Origin: Enemella dayhoffiae | GTDB taxonomy: Bacteria > Actinomycetota > Actinomycetes > Propionibacteriales > Propionibacteriaceae | Assembly (NCBI RefSeq): GCF_002250625.1 | Contig: NZ_NMVQ01000043.1 | Coordinates: 124,001 to 188,000, forward strand | Direction: 5' to 3' | Length of the DNA: 64,000 nucleotides | Shown here: positions 17,332-25,858 of the stretch, in pieces | How positions within the stretch are numbered: the first letter of the stretch is position 1 | Layout: the number at the start of each line of letters is the position of its first letter | Made by a program: the position numbers and the translations under genes | The notes under the pieces: model-generated | Databases searched by the model: none | The model's input: only the letters and a program-made list of their open reading frames with translations | Told to the model about the DNA's origin: nothing

Positions 17332-18587
17332 ACCCGCGTGCCGTCCTCGCCCGGCTGGGTCACCTCGCCCGCCGGATCGGGCTCACCCCGGCGGGGCTGT
17401 GGCTGCTGCTCGCGACGGCGCTGACGGCGCTCGCCGGATGGCTGCTCGGCTGGGTGGAGCTGCGGATCGCCGCGGTCGCCGCGGCGGTGGTGCTGGCGCT
17501 GGCGGTGCTGTTCACCCTGGGCCGGCAGGCGTACGCCATCCGGCTCGACCTGGCCGGCAACCGGGTGGTGGTCGGCGAACCCGCCCAGGGGCGGCTGGTG
17601 GTGAGCAACACCAGCTCGGGGCGGACCCTGCCGACCCGGATCGACCTGCCGGTCGGGCCGGAGACGGCCAGCCTGCCGGTGCCGTCGCTGGCCGGCCGGG
17701 CCACCCACGCCGTGGTGTTCGCGCTGCCCACCCAGCGTCGCGCCCGGCTGCTGGTCGGGCCGGCGCGCAGCGTCCGCGCCGACCCGTTCTCGCTGTTCGC
17801 CCGCTCGGTCACCTGGACCGGGGTCGAGGAGCTGTTCGTTCACCCGCGCACGGTGCGGCTGGCCGGGCGCCGAGGTGGGTTCGTCCGCGATCTGGAGGGG
17901 CACAGTACCGATGAGTTGGCCACCTCCGACGTGTCCTTCCACGCGCTGCGCGAATACGTCTCCGGTGATGATCGTCGGCACGTGCACTGGCGCTCCAGCG
18001 CGCGGGCGCAGAAGCTGCTGGTCCGTCAGTTCACCGAGACCCGCCGCTCCGAGGTGGCCGTCGGGCTGGACCTGAATCCGGTCGGTTGGGCCGACGACGA
18101 CGAGTTCGAGGCGGGGGTATCGGTCGCCGGGTCGATCGCCCTCGAGGCGCTGGTCGATGACAACCCGCTGGTCCTGGTCGCCGGCGACGACGAGCTCCCG
18201 GCCGCCTCACCGACCCGCGCCCTGGACTCCCTGAGCGCGGTGGAACTGCGACCCTCACGTTCCCCGAGCGAGGAGCGCAGCGCGAAACCCTCACGTTCCC
18301 CGAGCGAGGAGCGCAGCGACGAGTCGAGGGGGCCGTCGGCGCTCGCCCGCCGGGTGGACCGGGCGGCCCCGGGCGCCTCGGTGGTCTGCCTGGTCACCGG
18401 CTCGGCGGCCTCCCCGGTCGACCTGCGGCGGGCCGTCGCGTTCTTCGGGCCGGACGTCCGGGTGCTGGCGGTACGCCTGGCCACGGCCGAACCGCTGGTC
18501 GTGCGGACCGCCGGCCGGACCACCACCGCCACCCTGCCAGGTCTGGCCGAGCTGCCGGCGGCGATGCGACGGGTGGTGCGCGGATGA
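17328..18587 (+). CDS. DUF58 domain membrane protein
   Basis: 419 residues, GTG start overlapping the moxR stop. Two hydrophobic helices (about 22-60) anchor it. A beta-rich domain follows, then the DUF58 signature VSFHALREYVSGDDRRHVHW (around residues 204-223) with SSARAQKLLVRQF. DUF58 proteins are von Willebrand-like partners of MoxR ATPases. Around residues 309-336 lies a 36-base direct repeat (18252 and 18288) coding RSPSEERS twice, which looks inserted: it sits in a loop and shows no sign of folding. The gene is coupled downstream to the transglutaminase-like gene by ATGA. Confidence 0.9.
   Translation: MNPRAVLARLGHLARRIGLTPAGLWLLLATALTALAGWLLGWVELRIAAVAAAVVLALAVLFTLGRQAYAIRLDLAGNRVVVGEPAQGRLVVSNTSSGRTLPTRIDLPVGPETASLPVPSLAGRATHAVVFALPTQRRARLLVGPARSVRADPFSLFARSVTWTGVEELFVHPRTVRLAGRRGGFVRDLEGHSTDELATSDVSFHALREYVSGDDRRHVHWRSSARAQKLLVRQFTETRRSEVAVGLDLNPVGWADDDEFEAGVSVAGSIALEALVDDNPLVLVAGDDELPAASPTRALDSLSAVELRPSRSPSEERSAKPSRSPSEERSDESRGPSALARRVDRAAPGASVVCLVTGSAASPVDLRRAVAFFGPDVRVLAVRLATAEPLVVRTAGRTTTATLPGLAELPAAMRRVVRG
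18252..18323 (+). repeat. two in-frame 36-base direct repeats (SEERS family)
   Basis: The 31-base core ccctcacgttccccgagcga and onward to gcgcagcg recurs with a 36-base period (18252 and 18288), inside the DUF58 gene. It codes PSRSPSEERS twice, then DES. The same SEER-type sequence appears at 41954-42030 in the osmoprotectant ATPase gene, and a related form near 37347 and 59097. Confidence 0.8.
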
Positions 18588-20974
18588 GCACGACCGTGCT
18601 GCGCCCTCGCGTCGCCCCTGGACCCGGTGCTCCCCGGCCATCGGCCCCGCCCCGCCAACCGCGCGGCGTGGCCGGGCTGCTCGTCGACCTGGTGGCGATG
18701 CTGCTGCTGGCCGGGCTGGTCGTGCTCACCTTCGCCCCGACGTTCGGGCATGCGACGATCTGGCGGGCCGGACTGGGTGGGGCCGTGCTCGGTATCGGCG
18801 TCGGCCTGCTCACCCGGTTGTTCCGGCTGCCCGGCTGGGCCACCGCACTGGCGACCGCAGCGGCGTACTTCCTGGTGGGCGGGGCGCTCGCGATGCCGAG
18901 CACGGCCACCGCGGGATTGCTGCCGAACGCCCGCGTCCTGACCGGGCTCGCGACCGCGGCGGTCCAGGCGTGGAAATCGGCGCTGACCGTCGACCCGCCG
19001 ATCGGCGAATCCGGCGGGCTGCTGGCCGTGCCACTGATCACGCTGCTGATCGCCGCCGTGGTGTCGGTGCGGTTGGCCCGCAGCCCCGGCCGCCGGTACG
19101 CCCCCGGCCGCTGGACCCGGTGGGCGTGGCTGCCGTGGCTGGTCGCCGGCGTGGTCGGCATCCTGTTCGGGCTGCACACCGCGGTCTGGCCGGCCCCGAT
19201 CGCCCTCGGTGTGCTGGCCGTCAGCCTGGTCTGGACCGCCCTGCAGCGTTCCCGGGCCCGGCACGGGGTGCTCACCCGGACCGCGTCCTCCGGCGCCGGG
19301 GCCGGGGTCGGCGGGGCCGGTGGGATCGCCGGCCGGGTGCTGCCGGTGGGCGCGGGTGCGCTGGTGCTCGGTATCGCCGCCGCGGTCAGCCTGCTCGCGC
19401 TCCCGATGCTGCAGCCGCTGGGTCCGCGGGTGGTGCTGCGCGATGTGGTCCAGCCGCCGCTGCAGGTGCACGACTGGCCGTCTCCGCTGCAGGGCTTTCG
19501 GGCGTACGCCGTGGACCGCGCCGACCAGGTCCAGTTGACCGTGGACGGGCTGCCGGCGGGGTCGCGGATCCGGGTGGCCACCCTCGATGTCTGGGACGGT
19601 GTCACCTACAACGTGAGCGATGATCCCTCGGCGACCGACGGTGGTACCTTCCGGCGGATCGGTGACCTGGTGCCCGACCCCGAGGACGGCCGGCAGGCGA
19701 GCGTCCAGGTCCGCGCCGAGGCCTACCAGGACGTGTGGGTGCCGACCGTCGGGGCGACCAGCGCCGTCGCGTTCACCGGCCCGGACCAGCGCGGCACGGC
19801 GCTGCGGGAGAACTTCTATCTCAACCGGGCCAGCCAGACCGCCCTCAGCACGACCGGGCTGCGCCGCGGCGACCAGGCCACCCTGCAGGCCGTGGTGGTG
19901 CCCGCGCCGCCCGCCGACCGGCTCCGCGACGCCTCGGCCGCCGACGCCTCGCTGCCCACGGGCGCCCCGGCCCCCGACGTGCTCAAGGAACGGCTCGCCC
20001 TGTGGACGGCGCGGGCCGGCTCCGACGCCGAGGCGGTCAACCAGATCGTCACCCGGCTGCGGCAGGGCTACTACAGCCACGGGGTCGACCATCCGTCGCT
20101 GCCGGGCCACTCGGCGTACCGGATCGAGCGGATGTTCACCGACGAGGTGATGGTCGGCGATGAGGAGCAGTACGCCGTCGCGATGGCGCTGATGCTGCGC
20201 GAGGCCGGGATGCCGGCGCGGGTCGGCTACGGGTTCGCGCCGCAGGGGGCGGGTCGGGTGAGCGTACGCGGCGCCGACGTGACCGCCTGGGTGGAGGTCA
20301 AGTACGAGGGGCTGGGCTGGGTGGCGTACCAGCCCGCGCCGCCGAAGGACCGCAAACCGCCGAAGCTGAACAACCCCGACCCCGGTCAGCTGCGGCCCCA
20401 GGTGGAGAACCCGCCACCTCCGCCGGAGCGCCCCGAGAAGGTACCGCCGGACGAGACCGAACCGGTGCCGCCCAAGGACCAGGAGCCGCCGGAGAAGGGG
20501 TTCGACCTGGTCGCCAACCTGCCCTGGATCCTGGGTGCCGGGATCCCGCTGCTGGTGCTCGTGCTGCCCGCCGCGGCGATCATCGGGATGAAGCTGCGGC
20601 GGGCCCGTTCCCGGCGGCTGGCCCGCAGCGCGGTCACCCGGGTCTCCGGTGGCTGGGCGGAGGTGATCGACCGGGCCCGCGACCTCGGCGTACCGGTGCA
20701 CCGTTCGCTCACCCGCGCCGAGGCCGCCCAGGTCCTCTCCCGGCGGTTCAGCCGCTCCGCCGACGGCCCGGCCGACCCCAACCTGCTGGCCTGGCGGGCC
20801 GACGCCACCGTTTTCGGCACGGGTACGCCGACCACCCGCCAGGCCGCCGAATATTGGGACGGGGTGCGCGCGGTGGTTCGCGGGATGACCCGGTCGGTGC
20901 CGGTCCCGCGCCGCCTGCTCGCCCTGCTGGCGCTCGGATCGCTGCGCCACCGGGCCGATCGACCAGACCGGTGA
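18584..20974 (+). CDS. TgpA-like membrane transglutaminase-fold protein, catalytic residues missing
   Basis: 796 residues. Several N-terminal membrane helices (about 25-275), an extracellular transglutaminase-core fold (about 300-590), a Pro-rich stretch, one more helix (about 645-665) and a C-terminal DUF4129-like cytosolic part. The core keeps ALMLREAGMPARVGYGF and TAWVEVKYEGLGWVAY. The residues that should form the Cys-His-Asp triad read differently: GDEEQYA has Glu527 where active members have Cys, DVTAW has Thr567 for His, and AYQPAP has Gln583 for Asp. It is probably a binding or structural protein rather than an enzyme. ATG overlaps the DUF58 stop. Confidence 0.85.
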   Translation: MSTTVLRPRVAPGPGAPRPSAPPRQPRGVAGLLVDLVAMLLLAGLVVLTFAPTFGHATIWRAGLGGAVLGIGVGLLTRLFRLPGWATALATAAAYFLVGGALAMPSTATAGLLPNARVLTGLATAAVQAWKSALTVDPPIGESGGLLAVPLITLLIAAVVSVRLARSPGRRYAPGRWTRWAWLPWLVAGVVGILFGLHTAVWPAPIALGVLAVSLVWTALQRSRARHGVLTRTASSGAGAGVGGAGGIAGRVLPVGAGALVLGIAAAVSLLALPMLQPLGPRVVLRDVVQPPLQVHDWPSPLQGFRAYAVDRADQVQLTVDGLPAGSRIRVATLDVWDGVTYNVSDDPSATDGGTFRRIGDLVPDPEDGRQASVQVRAEAYQDVWVPTVGATSAVAFTGPDQRGTALRENFYLNRASQTALSTTGLRRGDQATLQAVVVPAPPADRLRDASAADASLPTGAPAPDVLKERLALWTARAGSDAEAVNQIVTRLRQGYYSHGVDHPSLPGHSAYRIERMFTDEVMVGDEEQYAVAMALMLREAGMPARVGYGFAPQGAGRVSVRGADVTAWVEVKYEGLGWVAYQPAPPKDRKPPKLNNPDPGQLRPQVENPPPPPERPEKVPPDETEPVPPKDQEPPEKGFDLVANLPWILGAGIPLLVLVLPAAAIIGMKLRRARSRRLARSAVTRVSGGWAEVIDRARDLGVPVHRSLTRAEAAQVLSRRFSRSADGPADPNLLAWRADATVFGTGTPTTRQAAEYWDGVRAVVRGMTRSVPVPRRLLALLALGSLRHRADRPDR

Positions 20975-20979
20975 GCGGG

Positions 20980-20985
20980 TAGATT
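20980..20985 (+). promoter_or_regulatory. -10 hexamer before RDD-FHA gene
   Basis: TAGATT, 8 bases before ATG 20994. It suggests that the RDD-FHA gene also has its own, possibly leaderless, promoter inside the cluster. Confidence 0.4.
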
Positions 20986-20993
20986 TCGAGACG

Positions 20994-22238
20994 ATGTCTG
21001 TCAGTCAGGGGCCCGCTGCGCCCGCCGCGGGGATCCGCCCCGGCGGGCTGTTCGCGCGCTTCCTCGCCTGCATGGTCGATCAGGTGCTCCCGGTGATCGC
21101 GATCACCGGCTGCGTGCTGGCCCTGGCCCGGATCCCGGCCGGCTCGCGACTGGGGCTGGTCGTGGTGATCCTGACCGTGATGATCGTCCTCGGCTGGGCG
21201 GTCTACGTCTGGTGGTGTGGCGCCGAACGGGCCGCCACCCCCGGGATGAAGCTGCTCGAGCTCGAGATCGTGAACGTCAAGACCGCCGGTCACATCGGCT
21301 GGGGCAGCTTCTTCGCCCGCTCCTTCGCGTACTGGCTGCTGGCCGCCAGCGGGATCGGGCTGGTGCTGATGCTCATCTTCCTGGTCCTCGACGCCAACCA
21401 GCGCGGCTGGCACGACCGGGCCGGTGGCGCCATCGTGATCGCCCGACCCGAGACCGTCGCCGAGCAGACCCAGGAGCCGTTGACCGTGCAGCGGCCGCGT
21501 ACCAACCGGGTGGCGCTGCCCGCGCACCTGACCGGCTCGACCAGCTTCCAGCCCGTCGGCACCGCGGGACTGGGTACGCCGCAGCAGGCCGGCCCGCCCC
21601 CGCTGCAGCCCGGCCCGCCCCAGCAACCCGGCCCGCTGCAGCAACCCGGCCCGCCGCGGCAGCCCGGCCCGCCGCGGCAGCCCGGCCAGCCGCCGGTGCA
21701 GGGCCCCAACCAGTTCGGCGAGACCCCCTGGGGCGACCACCGTCCCGCCGGTACCAGCGGCTGGCAGCCGCCCGAGGTGCTCCCGTCCGCCCAGTCGGCC
21801 CCCTCGGCGTACTCGGCCCCTTCGGCCGCCGAACCTCCCCAGGCCGCCGGCCCGGCCGACGAGAACCCCGATCGCACCCAGATCCGGCCGCGCAGCCGCC
21901 CGGCCCCGCAGAGCGGGTGGCAGGTCGTGCTCGGCGACGGGCGGACCGTGCCGCTCAGCCCGGCGGTGGTGATCGGCCGCAACCCCGACCCGCTGCCCAA
22001 CCAACCCGCTGAGCCGATCCGGATGAGCGATGAGACCCGGACGGTGTCCAAGAACCACCTTCTCGTAGGCGTCGACGACCAGGGCCCCTATGTCACCGAC
22101 CTCGGTTCGCGCAATGGCTCGGGGATCCGCGCCCCACACGGCGGCTTCGATCGGATCCCGCCCGGTGAGCGGATCCGGGTCGGCGCCGGTGCCGTGATCG
22201 GTTTCGGCGAGCAGCGGCTCGAGGTCCGTCGCGGCTGA
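20994..22238 (+). CDS. RDD membrane domain fused to FHA domain
   Basis: 414 residues. The N-terminal RDD domain (about 15-155) opens with GGLFARFLACMVDQVLPVIA and contains AATPGMKLLELEIV and LDANQRGWHDRAGG. A Pro/Gln-rich linker with PGPP repeats follows (about 180-270). The C-terminal FHA domain (about 305-414) has Gly328-Arg329, Ser352/His355 and Asn374-Gly375, the phosphothreonine-pocket residues. It would place a phosphopeptide reader at the membrane. It is the last gene of the PP2C-FHA-Ig-MoxR-DUF58-Tgp cluster, 19 bases after it. Confidence 0.9.
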   Translation: MSVSQGPAAPAAGIRPGGLFARFLACMVDQVLPVIAITGCVLALARIPAGSRLGLVVVILTVMIVLGWAVYVWWCGAERAATPGMKLLELEIVNVKTAGHIGWGSFFARSFAYWLLAASGIGLVLMLIFLVLDANQRGWHDRAGGAIVIARPETVAEQTQEPLTVQRPRTNRVALPAHLTGSTSFQPVGTAGLGTPQQAGPPPLQPGPPQQPGPLQQPGPPRQPGPPRQPGQPPVQGPNQFGETPWGDHRPAGTSGWQPPEVLPSAQSAPSAYSAPSAAEPPQAAGPADENPDRTQIRPRSRPAPQSGWQVVLGDGRTVPLSPAVVIGRNPDPLPNQPAEPIRMSDETRTVSKNHLLVGVDDQGPYVTDLGSRNGSGIRAPHGGFDRIPPGERIRVGAGAVIGFGEQRLEVRRG

Positions 22239-22362
22239 GCCGCCCTCCGGATCGACCACGCGTTGCTGGCCGTCGACGTGGGGATGCGGGTCTGCCGAAC
22301 AGCGCCCCCGACCAGTGGTCGATCAGGAGATTGGACTCGAAGCACCCGAGGCCCACCCGCGC

Positions 22363-22368
22363 TAGTCT
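22363..22368 (+). promoter_or_regulatory. -10 hexamer of a leaderless promoter (dcd)
   Basis: TAGTCT exactly 6 bases before GTG 22375. No ribosome binding site lies between. Confidence 0.5.
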
Positions 22369-22374
22369 GCTGCC

Positions 22375-22953
22375 GTGCTGCTCTCCGACGGTGACATCCG
22401 CGCCCGCATCGATGCCGGTGACATCGCCCTCGACCCCTGGGACCCGGCGATGGTCCAGCCCTCGAGCGTCGACGTCCGGCTGGACCGGATGTTCCGCATC
22501 TTCGAGAACCACCGCTACCCGACGATCGACCCGGCGCTGGACCAGCCGGAGCTGACCCGCCTGGTCGAACCGCAGGGCGACGAGCCGTTCATCCTGCACC
22601 CCGGCGAGTTCGCGCTCGGCTCCACCTTCGAGGTGATCTCGCTCCCGGTCGACGTCGCCGCGCGGCTGGAGGGGAAGTCCTCGCTCGGTCGTCTCGGGCT
22701 GCTGACGCACTCCACCGCCGGGTTCATCGACCCCGGTTTCTCCGGGCACGTGACGCTCGAGCTGTCCAACATGGCGACCCTGCCGATCAAGCTGTGGCCA
22801 GGGATGAAGATCGGTCAGCTCTGCTTCTTCCAGCTGTCCTCGGCGGCCGAGCACCCCTACGGCTCCCAGGCCTACGGCTCGCGTTATCAAGGCCAGCGCG
22901 GCCCCACCCCGAGCCGCTCGCACCTCAACTTCCACCGCACCGAGGTGCGCTGA
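22375..22953 (+). CDS. dcd: dCTP deaminase
   Basis: 192 residues, the standard length. It deaminates dCTP to dUTP; in Mycobacterium tuberculosis the orthologue is bifunctional and also cleaves dUTP to dUMP, and this protein may do the same. Visible motifs: [11 protein letters not shown] at the start, [26 protein letters not shown]-type nucleotide loop ([15 protein letters not shown]) and [21 protein letters not shown] with the catalytic Glu region, ending in a flexible tail. GTG start with a leaderless promoter. It stands alone between the signalling cluster and the transporter. Confidence 0.96.
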   Translation: MLLSDGDIRARIDAGDIALDPWDPAMVQPSSVDVRLDRMFRIFENHRYPTIDPALDQPELTRLVEPQGDEPFILHPGEFALGSTFEVISLPVDVAARLEGKSSLGRLGLLTHSTAGFIDPGFSGHVTLELSNMATLPIKLWPGMKIGQLCFFQLSSAAEHPYGSQAYGSRYQGQRGPTPSRSHLNFHRTEVR

Positions 22954-23026
22954 GACTCGACAGCGGCGCCGCTGCGGGTGATGATTCCCCTTGCTCCGAG
23001 AACGGTCTCGGGCAGGAGGAGTCAGC

Positions 23027-24385
23027 GTGAGCACCCCAGTCAACGCAGCACCGCGATCGGAGCCGGGCGCCACCCGTCGGGCCGTCGCCAACACCATCAA
23101 GGGTTCCCTCGGCAACCTCGTCGAGTGGTACGACGTGTACGCCTACACGGTGTTCGCCCCCTATTTCGAGGCCCAGTTCATCAACCCGGCCGACGCCAAC
23201 TCCACCTTCTACATCTACGCGATCTTCGCCGTCACCTTCGTGATGCGCCCGTTCGGCTCCTGGTTCTTCGGCCGGTACGCCGACCGGCACGGCCGGCGCG
23301 CGGCGCTCACCTTCTCGGTGTCGGTGATGGCCGCCGCCTCCTTCGTCGTCGCCTGCCTGCCCACCCGGGAGTCGATCGGCATCTGGGCGGTCCTGCTGCT
23401 GATGGCCTGCCGGCTGGTGCAGGGCTTCGCCACCGGCGGCGAATACGGCACCTCGGCGACCTACATGTCCGAGGCGGCCACCAAGGAACGGCGCGGCTTC
23501 TTCTCCTCGTTCCAATACGTCACGCTGGTCGGCGGGCACGTGCTCGCCCAGTTCACCCTGCTCATCCTCACCTTCACCATGTCCCAGGACACGCTGAAGG
23601 ACTGGGGCTGGCGGATCCCGTTCGCGATCGGCGGCCTGGCCGCAGTGGTGGTGTTCTGGCTGCGCCGGTCGATGGACGAGTCGCTGTCCAAGGAGGCTCT
23701 CAACGAGGTCGCCACCGGCCAGGACCGGGCCGCCGGCTCGCTCAAGGAGCTGTTCACCCACCAGTTCAAGCCGCTGCTGCTGTGCTTCCTGATCACCCTG
23801 GGCGGCACGGTCGCGTTCTACACCTATTCGGTGAACGCGCCCGCGATCGTCAAGGCCACGTTCAAGAACTCCCCGGCCACCGCCACCTGGCTCAACCTCG
23901 GCGGGCTGATCCTGCTGATGCTGCTGCAGCCGGTCGGCGGCCTGATCTCCGACAAGGTCGGCCGCAAGCCGCTGCTGGTCTGGTTCGGGGTGGGTGGCCT
24001 GATCTGGACCTACGTGCTGATCACCTATCTGCCGAAGACCACCAACCCGGCGCTGTCGTTCCTGCTGGTCGCGGTCGGTTACATCATCCTGGTCGGCTAC
24101 ACCTCGATCAACGCGCTGGTGAAGGCGGAACTGTTCCCCGCCCACATCCGCGCGCTGGGGGTCGGGCTCGGCTACGGCCTGGCCAACGCGGCCTTCGGTG
24201 GTACCGCGCCGATGATCTACCAGGCCGCCAAGAGCGCCAACCAGGTGCCGATGTTCATCGTCTACGTGACCGTGTGCATCGCCATCTCACTGGCGGTCTA
24301 TCTCTTTGCCCTCAAGAACAAGTCCCAGACCCACCTCGACCGCGAACAGGGCCACGCCTACCAGTCCTCCCGGATCGAGGTCTGA
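23027..24385 (+). CDS. MHS-family (KgtP/ProP type) proton symporter
   Basis: 452 residues with twelve predicted membrane helices. Family marks: SLGNLVEWYDVYAYTVFAPY at the start of helix 1, FGRYADRHGRRAAL in loop 2-3, RLVQGFATGGEYGTSATYMSE in helix 4 and SDKVGRKPLL in loop 8-9. MHS members import carboxylates such as 2-oxoglutarate or citrate, or betaine; here the substrate is not visible, though the absence of a C-terminal coiled coil speaks against ProP. GTG 23027 follows AGGAGGAG at good distance; the in-frame ATG-like start further upstream lacks one. Confidence 0.88.
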   Translation: MSTPVNAAPRSEPGATRRAVANTIKGSLGNLVEWYDVYAYTVFAPYFEAQFINPADANSTFYIYAIFAVTFVMRPFGSWFFGRYADRHGRRAALTFSVSVMAAASFVVACLPTRESIGIWAVLLLMACRLVQGFATGGEYGTSATYMSEAATKERRGFFSSFQYVTLVGGHVLAQFTLLILTFTMSQDTLKDWGWRIPFAIGGLAAVVVFWLRRSMDESLSKEALNEVATGQDRAAGSLKELFTHQFKPLLLCFLITLGGTVAFYTYSVNAPAIVKATFKNSPATATWLNLGGLILLMLLQPVGGLISDKVGRKPLLVWFGVGGLIWTYVLITYLPKTTNPALSFLLVAVGYIILVGYTSINALVKAELFPAHIRALGVGLGYGLANAAFGGTAPMIYQAAKSANQVPMFIVYVTVCIAISLAVYLFALKNKSQTHLDREQGHAYQSSRIEV

Positions 24386-24445
24386 CCCTGACTCCGGGCC
24401 CTCCCGCAGTGCCGGTCCCAGGATGATCGGGCAAATTCGGGTCGA

Positions 24446-24451
24446 TAGCAT
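24446..24451 (+). promoter_or_regulatory. -10 hexamer of a leaderless promoter (YchJ-like gene)
   Basis: TAGCAT, exactly 6 bases before ATG 24458. Confidence 0.5.
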
Positions 24452-24457
24452 CCCGGC

Positions 24458-24865
24458 ATGCCCAGCCCTATCCCCCGTCGAGCATCAGTGGAAACGTCTC
24501 CCGAGTGTCCGTGCGGGGGCGGGACGTACGCTGATTGCTGCGGTCCGCTGCTGGACGGCGTCAGGCTGGCCGAGCGCGCCGAGGAACTGATGCGATCGCG
24601 CTACACGGCGTTCGCGGTGGGGGATGCGAGGCACCTGTTACGCACCTGGCACCCGCGCACCCGACCCGAATCCGTCAGCGTCGACGGGATCGAGTGGACC
24701 GGGCTCGAGATCGTCGACACCGTGGCGGGTACGCCCGGGGACGAGGAGGGCGTGGTCGAGTTCCTCGCCCAGCACCGGATCGACGGACGACCGGGCACCC
24801 TGCACGAGCGCTCCCGGTTCGCGCGCCGCGCCGGCCGCTGGCTCTACCTCGACGGCGCCGGCTGA
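24458..24865 (+). CDS. YchJ-family (UPF0225) SEC-C motif protein
   Basis: 135 residues. A SEC-C-like zinc motif opens the protein (SPECPCGGGTYADCCGPLLDG, about 15-34), then the conserved YchJ stretch AEELMRSRYTAFAVGDARHL and TWHPRTRP, and a fold of the NTF2 type. The role of YchJ proteins is not established. ATG 24458 is fixed by the leaderless promoter. The stop is one base away from the stop of the convergent small gene. Confidence 0.9.
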   Translation: MPSPIPRRASVETSPECPCGGGTYADCCGPLLDGVRLAERAEELMRSRYTAFAVGDARHLLRTWHPRTRPESVSVDGIEWTGLEIVDTVAGTPGDEEGVVEFLAQHRIDGRPGTLHERSRFARRAGRWLYLDGAG

Positions 24866-24866
24866 G

Positions 24867-25034
24867 TCAGCTCGACTTCTCCTCGGGGTCGGAGTAGGCC
24901 GTCTCGAACTGCTCGGGGTGGTCCTGCTCGGTGCCCAGCTGGGTCGGGTCGAGGCTCTCGCCGTCGGTGGGCGCCTCGCTGTAGGCGGTCTCGTACTGCT
25001 TGGGCTCGCGCTGCTCCTGCTCGTGGTCGCTCAT
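24867..25034 (-). CDS. small acidic protein with two ETAYS repeats
   Basis: 55 residues, highly acidic and hydrophilic, without signal peptide or membrane segment. It begins MSDHEQEQREPKQYETAYSE and ends in EEKSS. The motif QYETAYSE returns about 28 residues later as QFETAYSD, so the protein is a diverged duplication of one half. A good ribosome binding site (GGGAGG) precedes ATG 25034. I do not recognise the family. Start, binding site and codon use support a real gene. It converges on the YchJ-like gene with a one-base gap. Confidence 0.65.
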   Translation of the reverse strand: MSDHEQEQREPKQYETAYSEAPTDGESLDPTQLGTEQDHPEQFETAYSDPEEKSS

Positions 25035-25103
25035 GTCCAGCCTCCCGGTGGGTGCGTCAACGGTCGATGTGTCGATCAGTATGCCCCATCGGTCGACGAC
25101 GGA

Positions 25104-25715
25104 TCAGGGCACCTTGTCCAGGATCTGCTTGGCCCGGGCGAGAGCGAGGGCCCGGTCGGCGGGCTCGTCCCGCTTGTTCGGATCACCGGCGGTCACCCCC
25201 ACGTTGAAGATGTTGGTGCCCTTGGCGAACACCACCCCGGCGTTCGTGTTGTAGCCACCGACGAGGTAGTACGACTGGTCCCCGACTCCCGGCGAGGGTG
25301 ACTTCTTGTCCGCCAAGGTCACCCCCCACTTCTCCATCTGGGTCGTCGCCGGGACCGTGAACGACAGGATCGAGATGCTGGTCGTGACGAACTCCCCCTT
25401 GGCCGTGTACCAGGAGCAGGAGGCCTCGTGGCTCACCCCGGAGGATCCTCGGTGCTTCTCCACGGTCAGGCCCGTCCCCTCGGACGCCTGGGCGTCGGTC
25501 AGCAGGGAGCACAGCTGATCACCCGACATGGCGGGCGCCGCAGCCAGGGCAGGGTCACGGGACGCGGTCGGGCTGGCCGACACGGTGGGACTCGTCCCCG
25601 CAGTGGGGGTGGCCGGCTGGCTCGGGTCGGCAGCGGTGGGTGCCGCCCCGGGGCCGGACTGGCCGGCGCAGGCGGTCACCAGGAGCAGCGGCAGCGCCGC
25701 AAAGTATCTGAACAT
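25104..25715 (-). CDS. DUF3558-like secreted lipoprotein
   Basis: 203 residues. The signal peptide MFRYFAALPLLLVTAC ends in a lipobox (LVTAC), so the mature protein is a lipid-anchored surface protein. A Thr/Pro/Ser/Ala-rich linker runs to about residue 60, then a compact domain with two cysteines (QLCSLLTDAQ and ASCSWYT, likely a disulfide) in the arrangement of DUF3558-type actinobacterial lipoproteins. Function unknown. The start codon is preceded directly by AAGGA and by TAGGAT 9 bases upstream, so start signals are crowded. The gene diverges from the IclR regulator. Confidence 0.8.
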   Translation of the reverse strand: MFRYFAALPLLLVTACAGQSGPGAAPTAADPSQPATPTAGTSPTVSASPTASRDPALAAAPAMSGDQLCSLLTDAQASEGTGLTVEKHRGSSGVSHEASCSWYTAKGEFVTTSISILSFTVPATTQMEKWGVTLADKKSPSPGVGDQSYYLVGGYNTNAGVVFAKGTNIFNVGVTAGDPNKRDEPADRALALARAKQILDKVP

Positions 25716-25803
25716 TCCTTAATGATCCTATTAGTCCGGGTCATCACGAACACCAGCCCTCAAATCGTTATCGAATCCACTCACTGGATCAGCGTCCCGG
25801 CCA

Positions 25804-25833
25804 TTGACGCAGGCCGCCGCGGCCGCCTAGATT
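25804..25833 (+). promoter_or_regulatory. promoter of the IclR/uronate operon
   Basis: -35 TTGACG (25804-25809) and -10 TAGATT (25828-25833) with an 18-base spacer, the best full promoter seen in the window. The ATG at 25841 begins 7 bases after the -10, so the transcript may be leaderless. Confidence 0.6.
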
Positions 25834-25839
25834 CTCATC

Positions 25840-25858
25840 AATGATCGGGACGATGATT
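25840..25858 (+). promoter_or_regulatory. candidate IclR autoregulatory operator
   Basis: A 19-base imperfect palindrome, AATGATCGGGACGATGATT, at the predicted transcription start and over the first codons of the regulator. Fourteen of 19 positions fit the symmetry. A repressor bound here would block initiation of the whole operon. No binding evidence exists; the site is inferred from position and symmetry. Confidence 0.4.

Noticed and set aside
18026-20950. 974-codon open frame opposite the DUF58 and transglutaminase-like genes
   Set aside because: Antisense shadow; the plus-strand genes have clear domains and overlap-coupled starts.
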